Assembly: GCA_910592205.1 (NCBI GenBank)
Contig: CAJVPJ010000775.1
Span: forward strand, 1-16,923
Source of the DNA: Paraglomus occultum
Taxonomy: Eukaryota > Glomeromycota > Glomeromycetes > Paraglomerales > Paraglomeraceae
Direction of reading: 5' to 3'
Length of the DNA stretch: 16,923 bases
The position numbers and the translations under genes are program-made. Shown one piece after another: positions 1-8,895 of the stretch. Position 1 is the stretch's first letter; every line of letters begins with the position of its first letter. The notes under the pieces were generated by a model. That model saw only the letters and a program-made list of their open reading frames with translations. It was not told where the DNA came from and did not search any database.

Positions 1-373
1 ATAACCCGAAGGAACGCCGTCGGAGAATACGTTTTGTATCTCGGTAGTTACGAGACTACGCGGCGTCAGATCTTATACGAGAATTATTTAACACGAAAGA
101 ATAAAATAAAATATATGTGTCTTAACACGGTTTATTAGAATATAAAGAACTATTCTATTGCAAGGATTGTAAGATCAAATTGGAGTTTTCCAGCTGAAGA
201 TATGATCGAATATTTGAACGATAATTAGATCGTGAGTATAAATCGCAGTTTAAGCGTCACTAATTGTTGGTAGATTTAATTCGAGTAGGAATTGCCGAAA
301 GGTTCCGCCTGAAAAGAGTTAAATCTCAAGGTCAGTATTCCGCCGCTCTCCCAGGAATATTGGCTCGACAACA
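1..373 (+). mobile_element. Possible right part of a copia-like LTR (solo or truncated)
   Basis: This stretch has a more balanced base composition than the DNA after 374 and contains no long ORF. It ends in GGCTCGACAACA at 362-373. CAACA is the usual 3' terminus of Ty1/copia LTRs, whose 5' terminus is TGTTG. An A/T-rich block at 101-120 (AATAAAATAAAATATAT) could be the LTR polyadenylation region. A six-base inverted pair, ACGCCG (14-19) and CGGCGT (61-66), lies near the window edge. The left end would be outside the window, so neither the second terminus nor a target-site duplication can be checked, and no gag/pol sequence adjoins it. It could equally be ordinary intergenic DNA. The identification rests on the terminus and the compositional break only. 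Confidence 0.3.
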
Positions 374-404
374 CCATGTTTATTAATTTTATATTATTAA
401 AAGT

Positions 405-720
405 TGCATTTCATTCATATCCTTTAGAACAACGCCCCACAATAATATTGACTTGTTATTAATAAATTTTTTAGAAAGACATTCTCCATTTTTATCATGT
501 GTGACCTTTAGAGCATCTCCACTCTAATAATTCTTTGTAGCTGTACATTGGATAAAAAGGCATAATCCACCTCTATCTATAGCAATCTTTAGCGATTTCA
601 AGATGAAAAGAATGCCGACCTGCACAAATAGGGCACCAAGTATTCTTTTTATATTTTATTCTGTTAAGTGGAGCATCTCATTCATGATCTTTAGAACATT
701 TCCATCTTAATGGTGTAAAA
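405..720. repeat. Diverged short repeat, three to four copies
   Basis: A unit with the core CTTTAGAACA followed by a CATCTCC-like tail occurs at about 421-445, 505-530 and 687-712, with a weaker relative at about 583-605 (ATCTTTAGCGATTTC). The copies at 405-430 and 671-696 also share the preceding bases GCATTTCATTCAT / GCATCTCATTCAT and agree at roughly 22 of 26 positions. Spacing is uneven at about 80 to 100 bases. This looks like an old degenerate tandem or dispersed repeat. No coding potential is seen. Confidence 0.4.
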
Positions 721-1474
721 ATATTAATGTATTATCTGAAAGGCAGAAACCATTATTATTATGAGCTCTGGCAATATTACAAGCATCATTTAATATTAAA
801 GTTATTTTTAATCGCATTAGGAATTAGCAAAGTTTTATTATTATATATATAAGCTTCTATTTAAATTCTACACAAAAATGAATTGTATTTTAAAAATAAA
901 TAAAGAACCAAATCAAATAGGTTTAAATTCCTAAATACAGTGTAAATTACATATAACTCCCATAAACACTATAATTAGATAGATAGTTAGTACTGGATTA
1001 AGTGAAAGACGTGGAACAAACTGTACCAATGCTGAATGGGATGAATAGCTGTGGAGATGAGTATTGTTTTATCAAATGAGACTTGTTCAGTTTATCTAAA
1101 TCGATAATGAGTTTCCTACTATCACGAGTGGTAAAGCGGTTCGCAGCAAAAGTAAACAAAAATTTAAAATGTGCGATGGTGAATACTACTCATAAGCCAA
1201 TGTCTTTGTAGTATGAGCCCTGTACCATCAGATTTCGTCATCAGACGTGCGTTATCTTAATCTCGCGTTATCCACCAAGTGCGAAGATGAAGGTCATTCT
1301 CGGCCTTTTCTCCGGTTATTGTGGCGCTGTGTTAGTAATAGGTCAACACCGAACTACGATTGATATCGAATTCGAACAATTGTTAAGCAAATACCTTATC
1401 AAAATTACTTATATAAACGATAGAATACTTTTTGATTTATATTTCGCCTGAAATAATCTATTAGTTCATGACAA
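721..1474. other. AT-rich intergenic DNA, 3' side of the threonine aldolase gene
   Basis: There is no convincing gene. The downstream flank of the minus-strand aldolase gene lies at its right end; the first bases after the stop contain AATATAAAT-like A/T-rich sequence on the minus strand but no clean AATAAA. One 54-codon ORF at 1287-1451 on the plus strand runs convergently towards the aldolase stop and is judged doubtful (see rejected items). Confidence 0.5.
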
Positions 1475-2933
1475 CTAATGTTTCGCCAATTTTCTGATAA
1501 TATTCACAAATTTTGACAACGCATCTGGAACTATCTGATAATGAATGATTAACCGCAGATTAGTCGCATCTGTGTCAAATATACGTATATTCTCTTTTGT
1601 CAATTCGGTCTGAAGAACATTAGACGTGATGCCCAATGGAGAAATATCCATCCATATCATATTGGTATGAACTGGCTTGGTTATCAAGACACCGCATTGA
1701 GATAGTTCGGAAGCAAACTGACGAGCTAGTTTGTGAGTTTCCCGAAGCCGGGTTGGATAATTAGCTTCTAATGCATGTTTGGCGGCTGCTGCTATTGGTC
1801 CGGATTGTCGCCAACTACAATAGATTATGCAGGAACGTTAGTAAACATATTAAATGTAATCTCCCAACAATTAGTATTGGTCAACTTACCCTCCGCCAAA
1901 TACCTTTCTAAAATGTCTTGCCTTTTTTATAAAATCTTTACTGCCCACAAGCATGCTTCCCATAGGCGCCCCTAAACCCTTCGAGAAGCATAAACTTATC
2001 GAGTCAAAGTGCTTTGCATAGTCTTTAATACTGTCTCCAGTCTCTGCACACGCATTCCACAGTCGTGCTCCGTCGAGATGCATTTTTACATTATTTTCTC
2101 TTGCTACAACAGAGATATTTGCAATCTCGGATAGCGGAAATAACGTTCCATTCAACGTATTCTCAAGCGCCACAACACGTGTTGGTGCATAGTGTACATC
2201 GTCGGAGACGATAAGGCTGTTCATGACATCTTTGCGTGTCATGTGGATGGGATTAGACGGATGAACGGGAATAACATGCGCACCAGAATGGTATGCCAAT
2301 CCGCCAGTTTCGTAATTGTAAATGTGAGAACGAGCGTCGAGAAGTACGGAATACGGAGGTTGAGTTAGGTGAGTGCGTAAAGCGAGTTGATTACCCTATA
2401 TTGATAACTTCGTTCGTTAGCTCGCACGGGCTGTTGAGTATGACAAAGCAAATAACTATAGTTTTACCATGGTTCCGGAAGCAACAAACACGGCCGATTC
2501 GTATCCTGTGAAATCAGCAATGAATTCCTCGAATTCGTTCGTCGTCCTGTCTTCCTTCAGTGAATAGCATCAAGCTCTGGTTGTTATCCTCGTTTGATGG
2601 CTTTGTTTACAATGAGCGTATTTATTACCTCAAACACATCATCCCCAAGACTTGCCGTTCTCATAGCTTCGAACATTGCTGTTGTAGGAACAGTAACTAA
2701 TGAAGTTGAATTCATTAGTTATTGCTCAAATTATCGTCTTGGAATATGCAGCGTGCAGCATTACCGGTATCGCTTCGAAAATCATATGCGGCATCACGAA
2801 CACTATATGAAAGAGTTGGTGCTTGTTTGTATGATTGTTCTTTGCCAAAATACGTTCTCCGCGAAACGTGTACTGGTAATAAAAGGTTGCGTAAAAGACG
2901 TGTATTGTTCATTTCAAAGGATGGTTTTGCCAT
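1475..2933 (-). CDS. GLY1: Low-specificity L-threonine aldolase, five exons, 389 aa
   Basis: This is a PLP-dependent enzyme of the beta-eliminating lyase family that cleaves L-threonine or allo-threonine to glycine and acetaldehyde. Exons on the minus strand are 2933-2765, 2696-2629, 2554-2468, 2395-1890 and 1814-1475. The introns (68, 74, 72 and 75 bases) all begin GT and end AG, and joining the exons gives one open frame. Diagnostic motifs in order: DFRSDTVTVPT (51-61), GDDVFEED (74-81), SGTMGNQLALRTH (105-117), the cofactor-stacking region RSHIYNYETGG with H132, HLDGARLWNA with D216 and R219, and SKGLGAP with the Schiff-base lysine K247. The length matches the fungal family. Residues 8-30 are Arg-rich and hydrophobic without acidic residues, like a mitochondrial presequence. 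Met1 is the first in-frame ATG after a stop just upstream; Met8 (ATG at 2912) is a plausible alternative start. Family assignment is very secure; location is inferred. Confidence 0.93.
2697..2718 (-). repeat. Hairpin over branch point and 3' splice site of aldolase intron 1
   Basis: Eight-base perfect inverted arms CTAATGAA and TTCATTAG are separated by six bases. On the transcript strand one arm holds the branch-point-like CUAAU and the other ends in the acceptor AG of intron 1, so the two signals would face each other in a stem. What is seen is the inverted repeat and its position; a splicing effect is inference. Confidence 0.5.
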
Positions 2934-2943
2934 CACTCATCAT
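2914..2943 (-). promoter_or_regulatory. Overlapping upstream ORF at the threonine aldolase start
   Basis: On the minus strand two adjacent ATGs (2943 and 2940) open a nine-codon ORF in a different frame from the aldolase. It runs across the aldolase ATG (2933) and stops at TGA 2916-2914, one base before the in-frame Met8 codon (ATG 2912-2910), giving the junction TGAAATG. Such geometry can favour leaky scanning or termination-reinitiation, so Met1 and Met8 isoforms are both possible. The transcript start is not known, so whether this ORF lies on the mRNA is unproven. Confidence 0.4.
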
Positions 2944-4790
2944 ACGTAATCTGACGATCAACATTCGTGTAACCGAACTTGTAGTAAAAAAATTAGGTAA
3001 CAGAAAATTTCGAGGGAAAAGGATTGATGACTCAAGGCTTTGGTTCTTACAAAAGTGTCGGAAATTATCTTCAACGAAAAATGTCGAACAAGGCTTGGGA
3101 TTACTTTTATCGCATCTCCAGAGTCTGCATTCTAGTCATGAAATATCGCGTCTATCAGGTTTTAAATATCATCTTCCAATGAAGGCGATACAGTAAAGGA
3201 TTAAGCAAGAAAATGCCATACTAGCTCATTTGGACAAGGATTAGTTTGAGTATGAAACAATGTCGTCCACCCGCATGTCCGCACTTTATTCAGGGACAGA
3301 TTCATTACCAGTTTCATATAATGTACTCTATGTTTTTCTTATACATTCAACCGCAATGGCAACTAACAGTAAACTTGCACGATTTATTTTTAATTCGACC
3401 CATATTGAATTATTTAATTAGAGGAATAAAACCGGCGAAACACAAGCCCATTGTCAAAAACTCATTGAATATAATAACTGGATAACTTCATATTTACACG
3501 GATTTATTAATAAACAGTTCTCTTAAATTAAATTACTTTCTTTCATGTTTGAGATATCAATTAACGGGTTTGTCTATAAACGGCTGTAGAATATATCAAT
3601 TACGTGCGTAACGAAACGAAGTTATAATTAATATTCAAAGCGAATTGGTTGTTCCTTAGTTCTTAAACCTCTAGTTGACAATCGCAGGTGATACAAAGCT
3701 AAAATTGGTAACATCATCGAAAGAACGAAACCACATCAGTTAAATCAATATTGTTTTTTGATATAAAGATAAGTATTTATTATTCGTACAATACCTCGCC
3801 TCATTTCGCATCCGAATAATATTTTTTTTGTTTGGATCGGTTATTCCCGGAAAGGTAGGCAAACAACAAGGAGAATAAGGCGGATCAAAAGAAAGATACA
3901 GTATAAAGCGCGAATCGATGATGCGTATAGATGAATAGCAGACTTTGCTTGCACAGCCATACCAACTTTTTTTTTCTAAAAACGTAAACGAGCTATTAAA
4001 ATAAGCCGTTGTTAGAACAGCAATGCCCTCATACCGATATCTAAACGTTTGTATTTATGGATTATTTCGAACGCATCTGCGTTTCATTCAATCCTGTTTT
4101 GACTCGACAACCTATGGAATAACCGACATTCCCACTTTCTCAAGCCGTAGTCAATAACCATTCTCATTCATCAACTGGTTTTATTGAGCATGTCTAAATT
4201 ATTGTTGAACGTAATCGGCATCTAATTCTCAGCACCTAGTTGGGTTTCTCCAACCCGCGGTGGGTTAATAATTCTCCGGGAATGTATTGTTGATTATTAG
4301 TTTGGTACTCTGTTAATAGCAGGTTTTCGTTATATCCGGTTTTCGTATATCCAGGTTTACTGTGTATGTGCTTTTCTCTCACTCACCACCCCCCACTTTT
4401 CCCATGGTGACTCCTTTTCAACGAAAACTGATGATTAATTTGCTACCTGCTATTTCATAAACGTATTATGTTAAAATAGTTTCTGTTATTTATAAATAAA
4501 AAGTGAATATGATGCGATAAAGATCTCAATTAATGAATTGAAATAAATAACAAGAAATGAAGACAAATTTTCCAACTCTTAACGTAAGTTCGATATAGTC
4601 TGATTTTTGCGATTATTGTAATTTCGAGGGAGAATTAGTCCAGAGGGCCGATGGCAAAAAACTTTATCCTAATGCTAAGTGCGTTATAGGATTAAATTAT
4701 AAAAAAAGAGTAAAAGAGGGTTATTGTTACTAATGAAATATTCTTTCGATACTACAACTGAAGTAGAGACAAAGATATTACATAGAATAC
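2944..4790. other. Gene-poor intergenic DNA, includes aldolase upstream region
   Basis: No recognisable gene on either strand. The 5' flank of the aldolase gene is at the left end. Open frames here lack ATG starts or recognisable motifs. Small-scale structure seen: two near-copies of GGTTTTCGT(T)ATATCC in tandem at 4322-4352; short stems AACCC...GGGTT around 4252-4266; and ATCCTA (4667-4672) paired with TAGGAT (4687-4692). None of these points to a known element. Confidence 0.5.
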
Positions 4791-4795
4791 GATAA

Positions 4796-5313
4796 CTGAA
4801 GACGATTTCTCGCGTTGATGGTGCCGATGTGACTGTTTGATTGTATGTAAAATTGTGAGTGTTCGTCGTATATGCAAAAATACAACAGTTTGTTTTGAGG
4901 TACTTACTCGTTATTTCTGTCGGATTGGTAATTTTGCCTAACTAAATATTATGAAATAAAGATTTCGTTCCGCTTATCAATTGTCTTTATGTATACCACT
5001 TACACCGGCACTGTCATAGTAAATACATCGGTCAGCTTAAGATCAAATAGTATACAAAGTGTTAAGCTTTTACCGAAAACATGTAGAACCTTAATCTCCG
5101 GGTCAACGAGAGCGGCAAAAAGACGCTTCTGAAAGTCATCACATCAAACCTATTGATCAGTTACCTTTTTTGGGAAAAAGACATTCATCGCGTTGATGGT
5201 GTTATTTACTCACATCTTTGGCTCTTTGTCCATTCCGTTATGTGTTGATGGCGATTATAAGCCAAATTGGATTGTATGCAGATACGATTGTGAAAGCGCA
5301 ATTGCATGCAGAA
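4796..5313. repeat. Diverged local duplication around CGCGTTGATGGTG
   Basis: The 13-mer CGCGTTGATGGTG occurs exactly at 4811-4823 and 5189-5201. The similarity reaches upstream (AGACGATTTCTCGCG versus AGACATTCATCGCG) and resumes downstream after an extra ~45 bases in the second copy, with shared GATTGTATG, ATTGTGA and ATGCA(G)AAAA blocks. This looks like two old copies of one sequence, the second interrupted or extended. Nothing identifies its origin. Confidence 0.4.
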
Positions 5314-5378
5314 AAAAAATCATTGCAGACTCTCCAATAATGAGAACAAATGTGCAGCAATCACATGCGTTCCAATAA
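5196..5378 (+). CDS. Doubtful small Cys-containing ORF, 60 aa
   Basis: I do not recognise this product. It opens at ATG 5196 and encodes 60 residues with a hydrophobic N-terminus (VLFTHIFGSLSIPL), then four cysteines within residues 16-38 and a VDGDYKPNW stretch. Its base composition is less AT-rich than its flanks. It lies in the second copy of a diverged duplication; the first copy (about 4811 on) is interrupted by stops at the corresponding place. It could be a small secreted Cys-containing peptide, a fragment of a spliced gene, or chance. Confidence 0.15.
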   Translation: MVLFTHIFGSLSIPLCVDGDYKPNWIVCRYDCESAIACRKKIIADSPIMRTNVQQSHAFQ

Positions 5379-6180
5379 TTACATCGAAAGCTTATGACAT
5401 CACAATAATGAAACAATCGTTTATTTAATGACCTAAATACGAAGACTTCACATTGACAGCTTGTAAAAGAATCAGGGTGCAGTCCGCCATAAAAAGAAAA
5501 CTTGGAACCCCCTACATATTGTCTCAGATAATACGATAGGCGTATGTCGTCTATTCAGAACTTTCGATGATTTACATGATATATTTTTTAACTTAATATG
5601 TGAAATGTACTTTTCACCTACTTTAACCCGGGGAATGTTCTTCTGCCCCCGTTATGGATAGTGACAGACCCATTTACCATCAATGATAAATTGTTTGTCA
5701 ACATCTCTCTATTATTTGTTATTTACGTTGCAGATTACATAAAATATACGTCAATTCACTAATCCCTTATTTTTCAACCTTTGTAGTAACATTTATAACA
5801 CGACATTGCGTAACATATGAGTCGAGGTGGGGGTATGCATTCGGTTACGTTAGTGGTGCGAGGTTAATACGCCAAAGATGATTCAGGATTAAATTAGCCT
5901 AACGCTAATATTTCAGCCCGGCTTCCAGTATTAATAAAAGAACTGTACAATATTTATGCTCTACAGTAAGAGCGCGTGAAGTTTCGTCAAGCGTCTGATT
6001 GGATAACCCAGAACCACTATGATGCATGATGTCGAACGGTTGTAACCCAAGGATTCGGAACTCGTGTTGTCCAGACCGATTACTTTTATACTCCATGTGT
6101 ATAATCCCTAATATACTTGTCTCTTTTAGAATAAAAGTCACATGCCCTTGTCCGCTCTATTGATCACAACAATAAGTTCA
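5379..6180. other. AT-rich intergenic DNA upstream of the short Gly-rich gene
   Basis: No convincing gene. A 78-codon open frame on the minus strand (6141-5905) begins with GTG, has no useful ATG and no motif. GC-rich patches such as ACCCGGGGAATG (5627-5638) and GTCGAGGTGGGGGTATGC (5821-5838) stand out but match nothing I know. Confidence 0.45.
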
Positions 6181-6192
6181 CCAATTATAAAA
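6181..6192 (+). promoter_or_regulatory. CCAAT and TATA-like core promoter of the 6248 gene
   Basis: CCAAT (6181-6185) is followed directly by TATAAAA (6186-6192), 56 bases before the ATG at 6248. The leader between them contains no other ATG, so scanning would select 6248. The spacing would give a 5' leader of about 25-30 bases. Confidence 0.5.
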
Positions 6193-6247
6193 GAACGGAA
6201 AATTTCCGAGTGCTATTCCTGGTATTGCTAAGAACTACTGAACCGTC

Positions 6248-6625
6248 ATGAAAATTTACAGAGCACAAAAAGTATTTATAATCCTGTTAACTCTACTTCA
6301 TGCAGTCTTGTCCAAAGGCGGCGGAGGCGGCAAAGGAGGCAGCATAGGCGAGGGAGGAAGTAGCAGTAGCAGCGGAAGTGGCGGAAAAGGAAGTGGAGGA
6401 AAAGGAATGTCATCGACCAGCGGGTACAGAGGAGGAGGAGGGCGTTCATGGGTCTTCTTCTACTACTCTGGTGATGGTCATCGAACGTGTGGCAACTGGT
6501 GTATTGTAACTATTGTTATCCTATCTCTCATTGTCTTGACTACACTGCTGTGCTGTATATGTCATTGCTGTCGACGACGACGCTCCATGAAACGGCGAAA
6601 CGTGGCATCAAAGCCGCTCGTATAA
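6248..6625 (+). CDS. Small signal-anchored Gly/Ser-rich membrane protein, 125 aa
   Basis: This is a single-exon gene of unrecognised function. Residues 1-22 form a signal peptide (MKIYRAQK then a hydrophobic core, likely cleavage after VLS). Residues 23-66 are Gly/Ser-rich with KGG and SGSGGKGS repeats. Next comes the collar S67-W-V-F-F-Y-Y-S-G-D-G-H-R-T-C-G-N-W-C85 with two Cys four apart, then a membrane helix (about 86-101) and a short cytosolic tail with CCICHCCRRRR (102-112) and KRR, ending in KPLV. The Cys next to the membrane are likely S-acylation sites (inference). The whole protein matches residues 1-116 of the product of 8894-10126, including signal peptide, Gly-rich tract, collar and Cys/Arg cluster, but there is no SPRY domain and none can be found encoded downstream before the next gene. 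It could be an ancestral short form, or a duplicate that lost its domain. Confidence 0.8.
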   Translation: MKIYRAQKVFIILLTLLHAVLSKGGGGGKGGSIGEGGSSSSSGSGGKGSGGKGMSSTSGYRGGGGRSWVFFYYSGDGHRTCGNWCIVTIVILSLIVLTTLLCCICHCCRRRRSMKRRNVASKPLV

Positions 6626-8122
6626 ATCAACGCAAAAACCCACTTTTATTTACACCACAAAACGATGTATAATATATACGCCAGAAGAACACTCTTGGAT
6701 ATTGCACACATCGAACCGCTGTTCACGAAAAATCTAATCAGCTGTTGGGGAAGAAGAAGAATGTGATTGATATGCTATTGTGAATGATATCTCATCATAT
6801 ACATCCCCATTAAGTCAATACGCCGACATTTTAGGACAGTGACTTTATTGTTTACAGTAACTCAATCAGAATCGGGTACACATGTAAACGGAAACGGTCA
6901 GCAAAATAACCATTTACGAATAATGTGTGAAATGTTACAATAATCAATAATGAAGAGTAATAGTAATATCTCAGTTGTAGAGAACGAAAATTTTAGTTTT
7001 TTTGACAAAAAAAAAATCCAGTATTTTATTATATTAATTAATTGCGTAGTCGAGAAAAAGGCCTAAATAAAGAATGTTTGTTGTTGCACAATGACGCCAA
7101 TTTCCTTATATGTCAAATAGCACTACATTCAGAAATTGTAAAAAAAACGTGCAAAATCACTCTCAGTGCGTTAGGCCAATCATTTATAAACATGTGACTG
7201 TGTCATTTCGACGCATGGTCATTTATCAAAAGTACACTTACTTAACCTCGTGGTTATATAAATAAGATGAACTTTCATTCATATTGCTTATATAATTCGG
7301 AAAAGGGGAAAATTAATTCAAATTTTCATCTGCAAATATTTAACAATTTACAATGTCGACGAGTACCTGTGTCATATTCGAGTGGTTACTCTATAAAGAC
7401 AGTGGAATTTATTACGAGCAGTGTTATCATATCTGGTAACAATGGAACAAGACAAACGAAAAATCAAATGAGAGCATTACTGATGTTGAATAAAGAGTTG
7501 CTTATATTCGTGGCTAAAATTTTATTCTCAGCATGGGAATTGCTTTCGGGGCGGGTTCTATTTTCGGTTATACGATAATCTTATCAACAAGCTTAATGAC
7601 TTTGTGCAACTACAAAAATAACGTGAGGTAGTTGGGAAGAGACGGAATCAAATCTGTTTAGGTTGTTCGCAACCTTGCCGAATTGGACTGCATAAAGTTG
7701 AACAGGCTCGTGATTTAAATTAAAGAAAGTTCGCAAGGGATTGATCAAGTCTACAAAAAACTTTTAAGACTTTTAGTTGGGTTATCGCATGTATTGGGAG
7801 TGGCGGGCCAATATGTTGATAATACAAATGATCGATGTTTTCACAGTGATTATTTCCCTCAAGTAAAATAATTGTCTACAGTTTTGTTGTAAAAAACCCG
7901 ATCCTATTTTGGTACGAAATAGTCACGGTATTATAAACAATTAACTTTTATTGTACTGAGTAAAAAACCACCAATTACGTTACATCAAGTACCCCGGTTA
8001 AGTACCTTGACACACGACATTTGTGTTACATACATTACCAGGATTCATCTATTACTATTTTTACGACTAGAATTTCGACAATGGGTTTTCTTAATTCAAA
8101 AAAAAAACGACATCTAATTGAT
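6626..8122. other. AT-rich intergenic DNA between the two paralogues
   Basis: No recognised gene, and no remnant of a SPRY domain that would extend the short upstream paralogue. A 103-codon ORF from ATG 7267 to 7578 has a TATATAA only a few bases before it and no recognisable motif; I regard it as chance. AGTACC hexamers begin to cluster at 7988 and 8001, just before the MITE-like element. Confidence 0.5.
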
Positions 8123-8442
8123 TACCGTATAGCACTGGTTCTAGTACCCCCCTAGTATAGTACCCCCTTGATTAGTACCGGGTCTTATACTAGTCTCTTC
8201 TCATCCGTTTTGGTAAAGTACCTAATCAATTTATAGATTCTAATTATAACCCACTAATTATTCCAACAATTGACAAAATCCGTCGTATTTGCAAGGTAAT
8301 AATCACTTTCGACCGTATCTCTAACATCACCAACATTCGCGTTATCAACTATTTGCTTCCTCCTCTACGATTATTATCTAACAATGGTCACCTGGTATAG
8401 TACCCCCTAATACCCCTCCTCACGCAGCAGTGCTATACGGTA
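8123..8442. mobile_element. MITE-like element, 320 bp, TA-flanked 13-bp inverted repeats
   Basis: The ends CCGTATAGCACTG (8125-8137) and CAGTGCTATACGG (8428-8440) are perfect 13-base inverted repeats, and each is bordered on its outer side by TA (8123-8124 and 8441-8442). A TA target duplication is typical of the Tc1/mariner superfamily. The interior has no ORF and contains two exact copies of GTATAGTACCCCC (8155-8167 and 8395-8407) plus relatives, all on one strand. Small size, terminal repeats and absence of coding sequence fit a non-autonomous element. The superfamily call is inference from the TA alone, because the repeat does not start with a standard CAGT end. It sits about 450 bases upstream of the SPRY gene start. 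Confidence 0.6.
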
Positions 8443-8771
8443 GTTGGTAAACTGTGAACGTATACTAATTTGGAAGACAATCGGTTCGGGCATTACACAC
8501 ATTCTCATCAAAGCGTCAGTTATTCTACTGCGTAACCCGTCTGTAGTCGCCTTTGTTATCATTCACATAGCCTCATATCGGAATTTGCGTTTGTTTAATC
8601 TTTGAATCAAGCCACACAGTATTTCGGGGCTGTGCTCCAAACTGAAATTGATAGAGATTTTCAAAATCTCTTTGTACGCCCGAAACATCCGTTTTATTTT
8701 CTGATAGAAACCGACTTGCATATAATAAGGGGAAGAGCATTCTCGACTCTGTCTATTGAAAAGTCTAGTTT

Positions 8772-8777
8772 TATAAT
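8772..8777 (+). promoter_or_regulatory. TATA-like box upstream of the SPRY gene
   Basis: TATAAT within TTTTATAATCCC lies 122 bases before the ATG at 8894. A second TATAAC (8874-8879) lies only about 15 bases before the ATG, too close for a usual leader. No ATG occurs between the first box and 8894, so 8894 would be the first start codon of a transcript from it. Confidence 0.35.
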
Positions 8778-8895
8778 CCCTGACTGCCAGGAGAGAAAAT
8801 ATCAATTTTTATTCCTTCAAAAACACCATAATTTGAACCATATCCCTGACTGCCGGAGAGAAAATATCAACTTTTATAACACCATAATTCACCAT
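8776..8895 (+). repeat. Imperfect tandem duplication of the leader up to the start codon
   Basis: Copy 1 (8776-8841) and copy 2 (8842-8895) both begin ATCCCTGACTGCC, continue with GGAGAGAAAATATCAA, then T/C-rich TTTTAT, then AACACCATAATT, and end in ACCAT. Copy 1 carries about ten extra bases (TTCCTTCAAA region) and one extra A. In copy 1 the end reads ACCATA; in copy 2 it reads ACCATG and forms the start codon of the SPRY gene. Confidence 0.8.

Noticed and set aside
1287-1451. 54-codon ORF on the plus strand with ATG and a hydrophobic N-terminus (MKVILGLFSGYCGAVLVIG), convergent with the aldolase gene
   Set aside because: Short, no recognised motif, no clear promoter, and it ends 23 bases from the aldolase stop where the aldolase 3' UTR should be.
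2594-3196. 200-codon open frame on the plus strand over the 5' half of the aldolase gene
   Set aside because: Antisense to well-supported exons, begins with TTG, and shows no domain; the part beyond 2934 (from ATG 2921) has no motif either.
3246-3485. 79-codon plus-strand open frame
   Set aside because: Low-complexity hydrophobic composition typical of AT-rich DNA, no motif, no promoter-like sequence.
5905-6141. 78-codon minus-strand frame divergent from the 6248 gene
   Set aside because: The first codon is GTG; no ATG near the start and no motif recognised.
7267-7578. 103-codon plus-strand ORF with ATG start between the paralogues
   Set aside because: No recognisable domain, ordinary AT-rich codon content, and the TATA-like sequence is only about ten bases before the ATG.
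8123-8442. Alternative reading of the inverted repeat as two outward-facing transposon ends beginning CAGTGCTATACGG
   Set aside because: No TA lies on the inner sides (next to 8137 and 8428), whereas TA flanks both outer sides, so the inward-facing reading is preferred.
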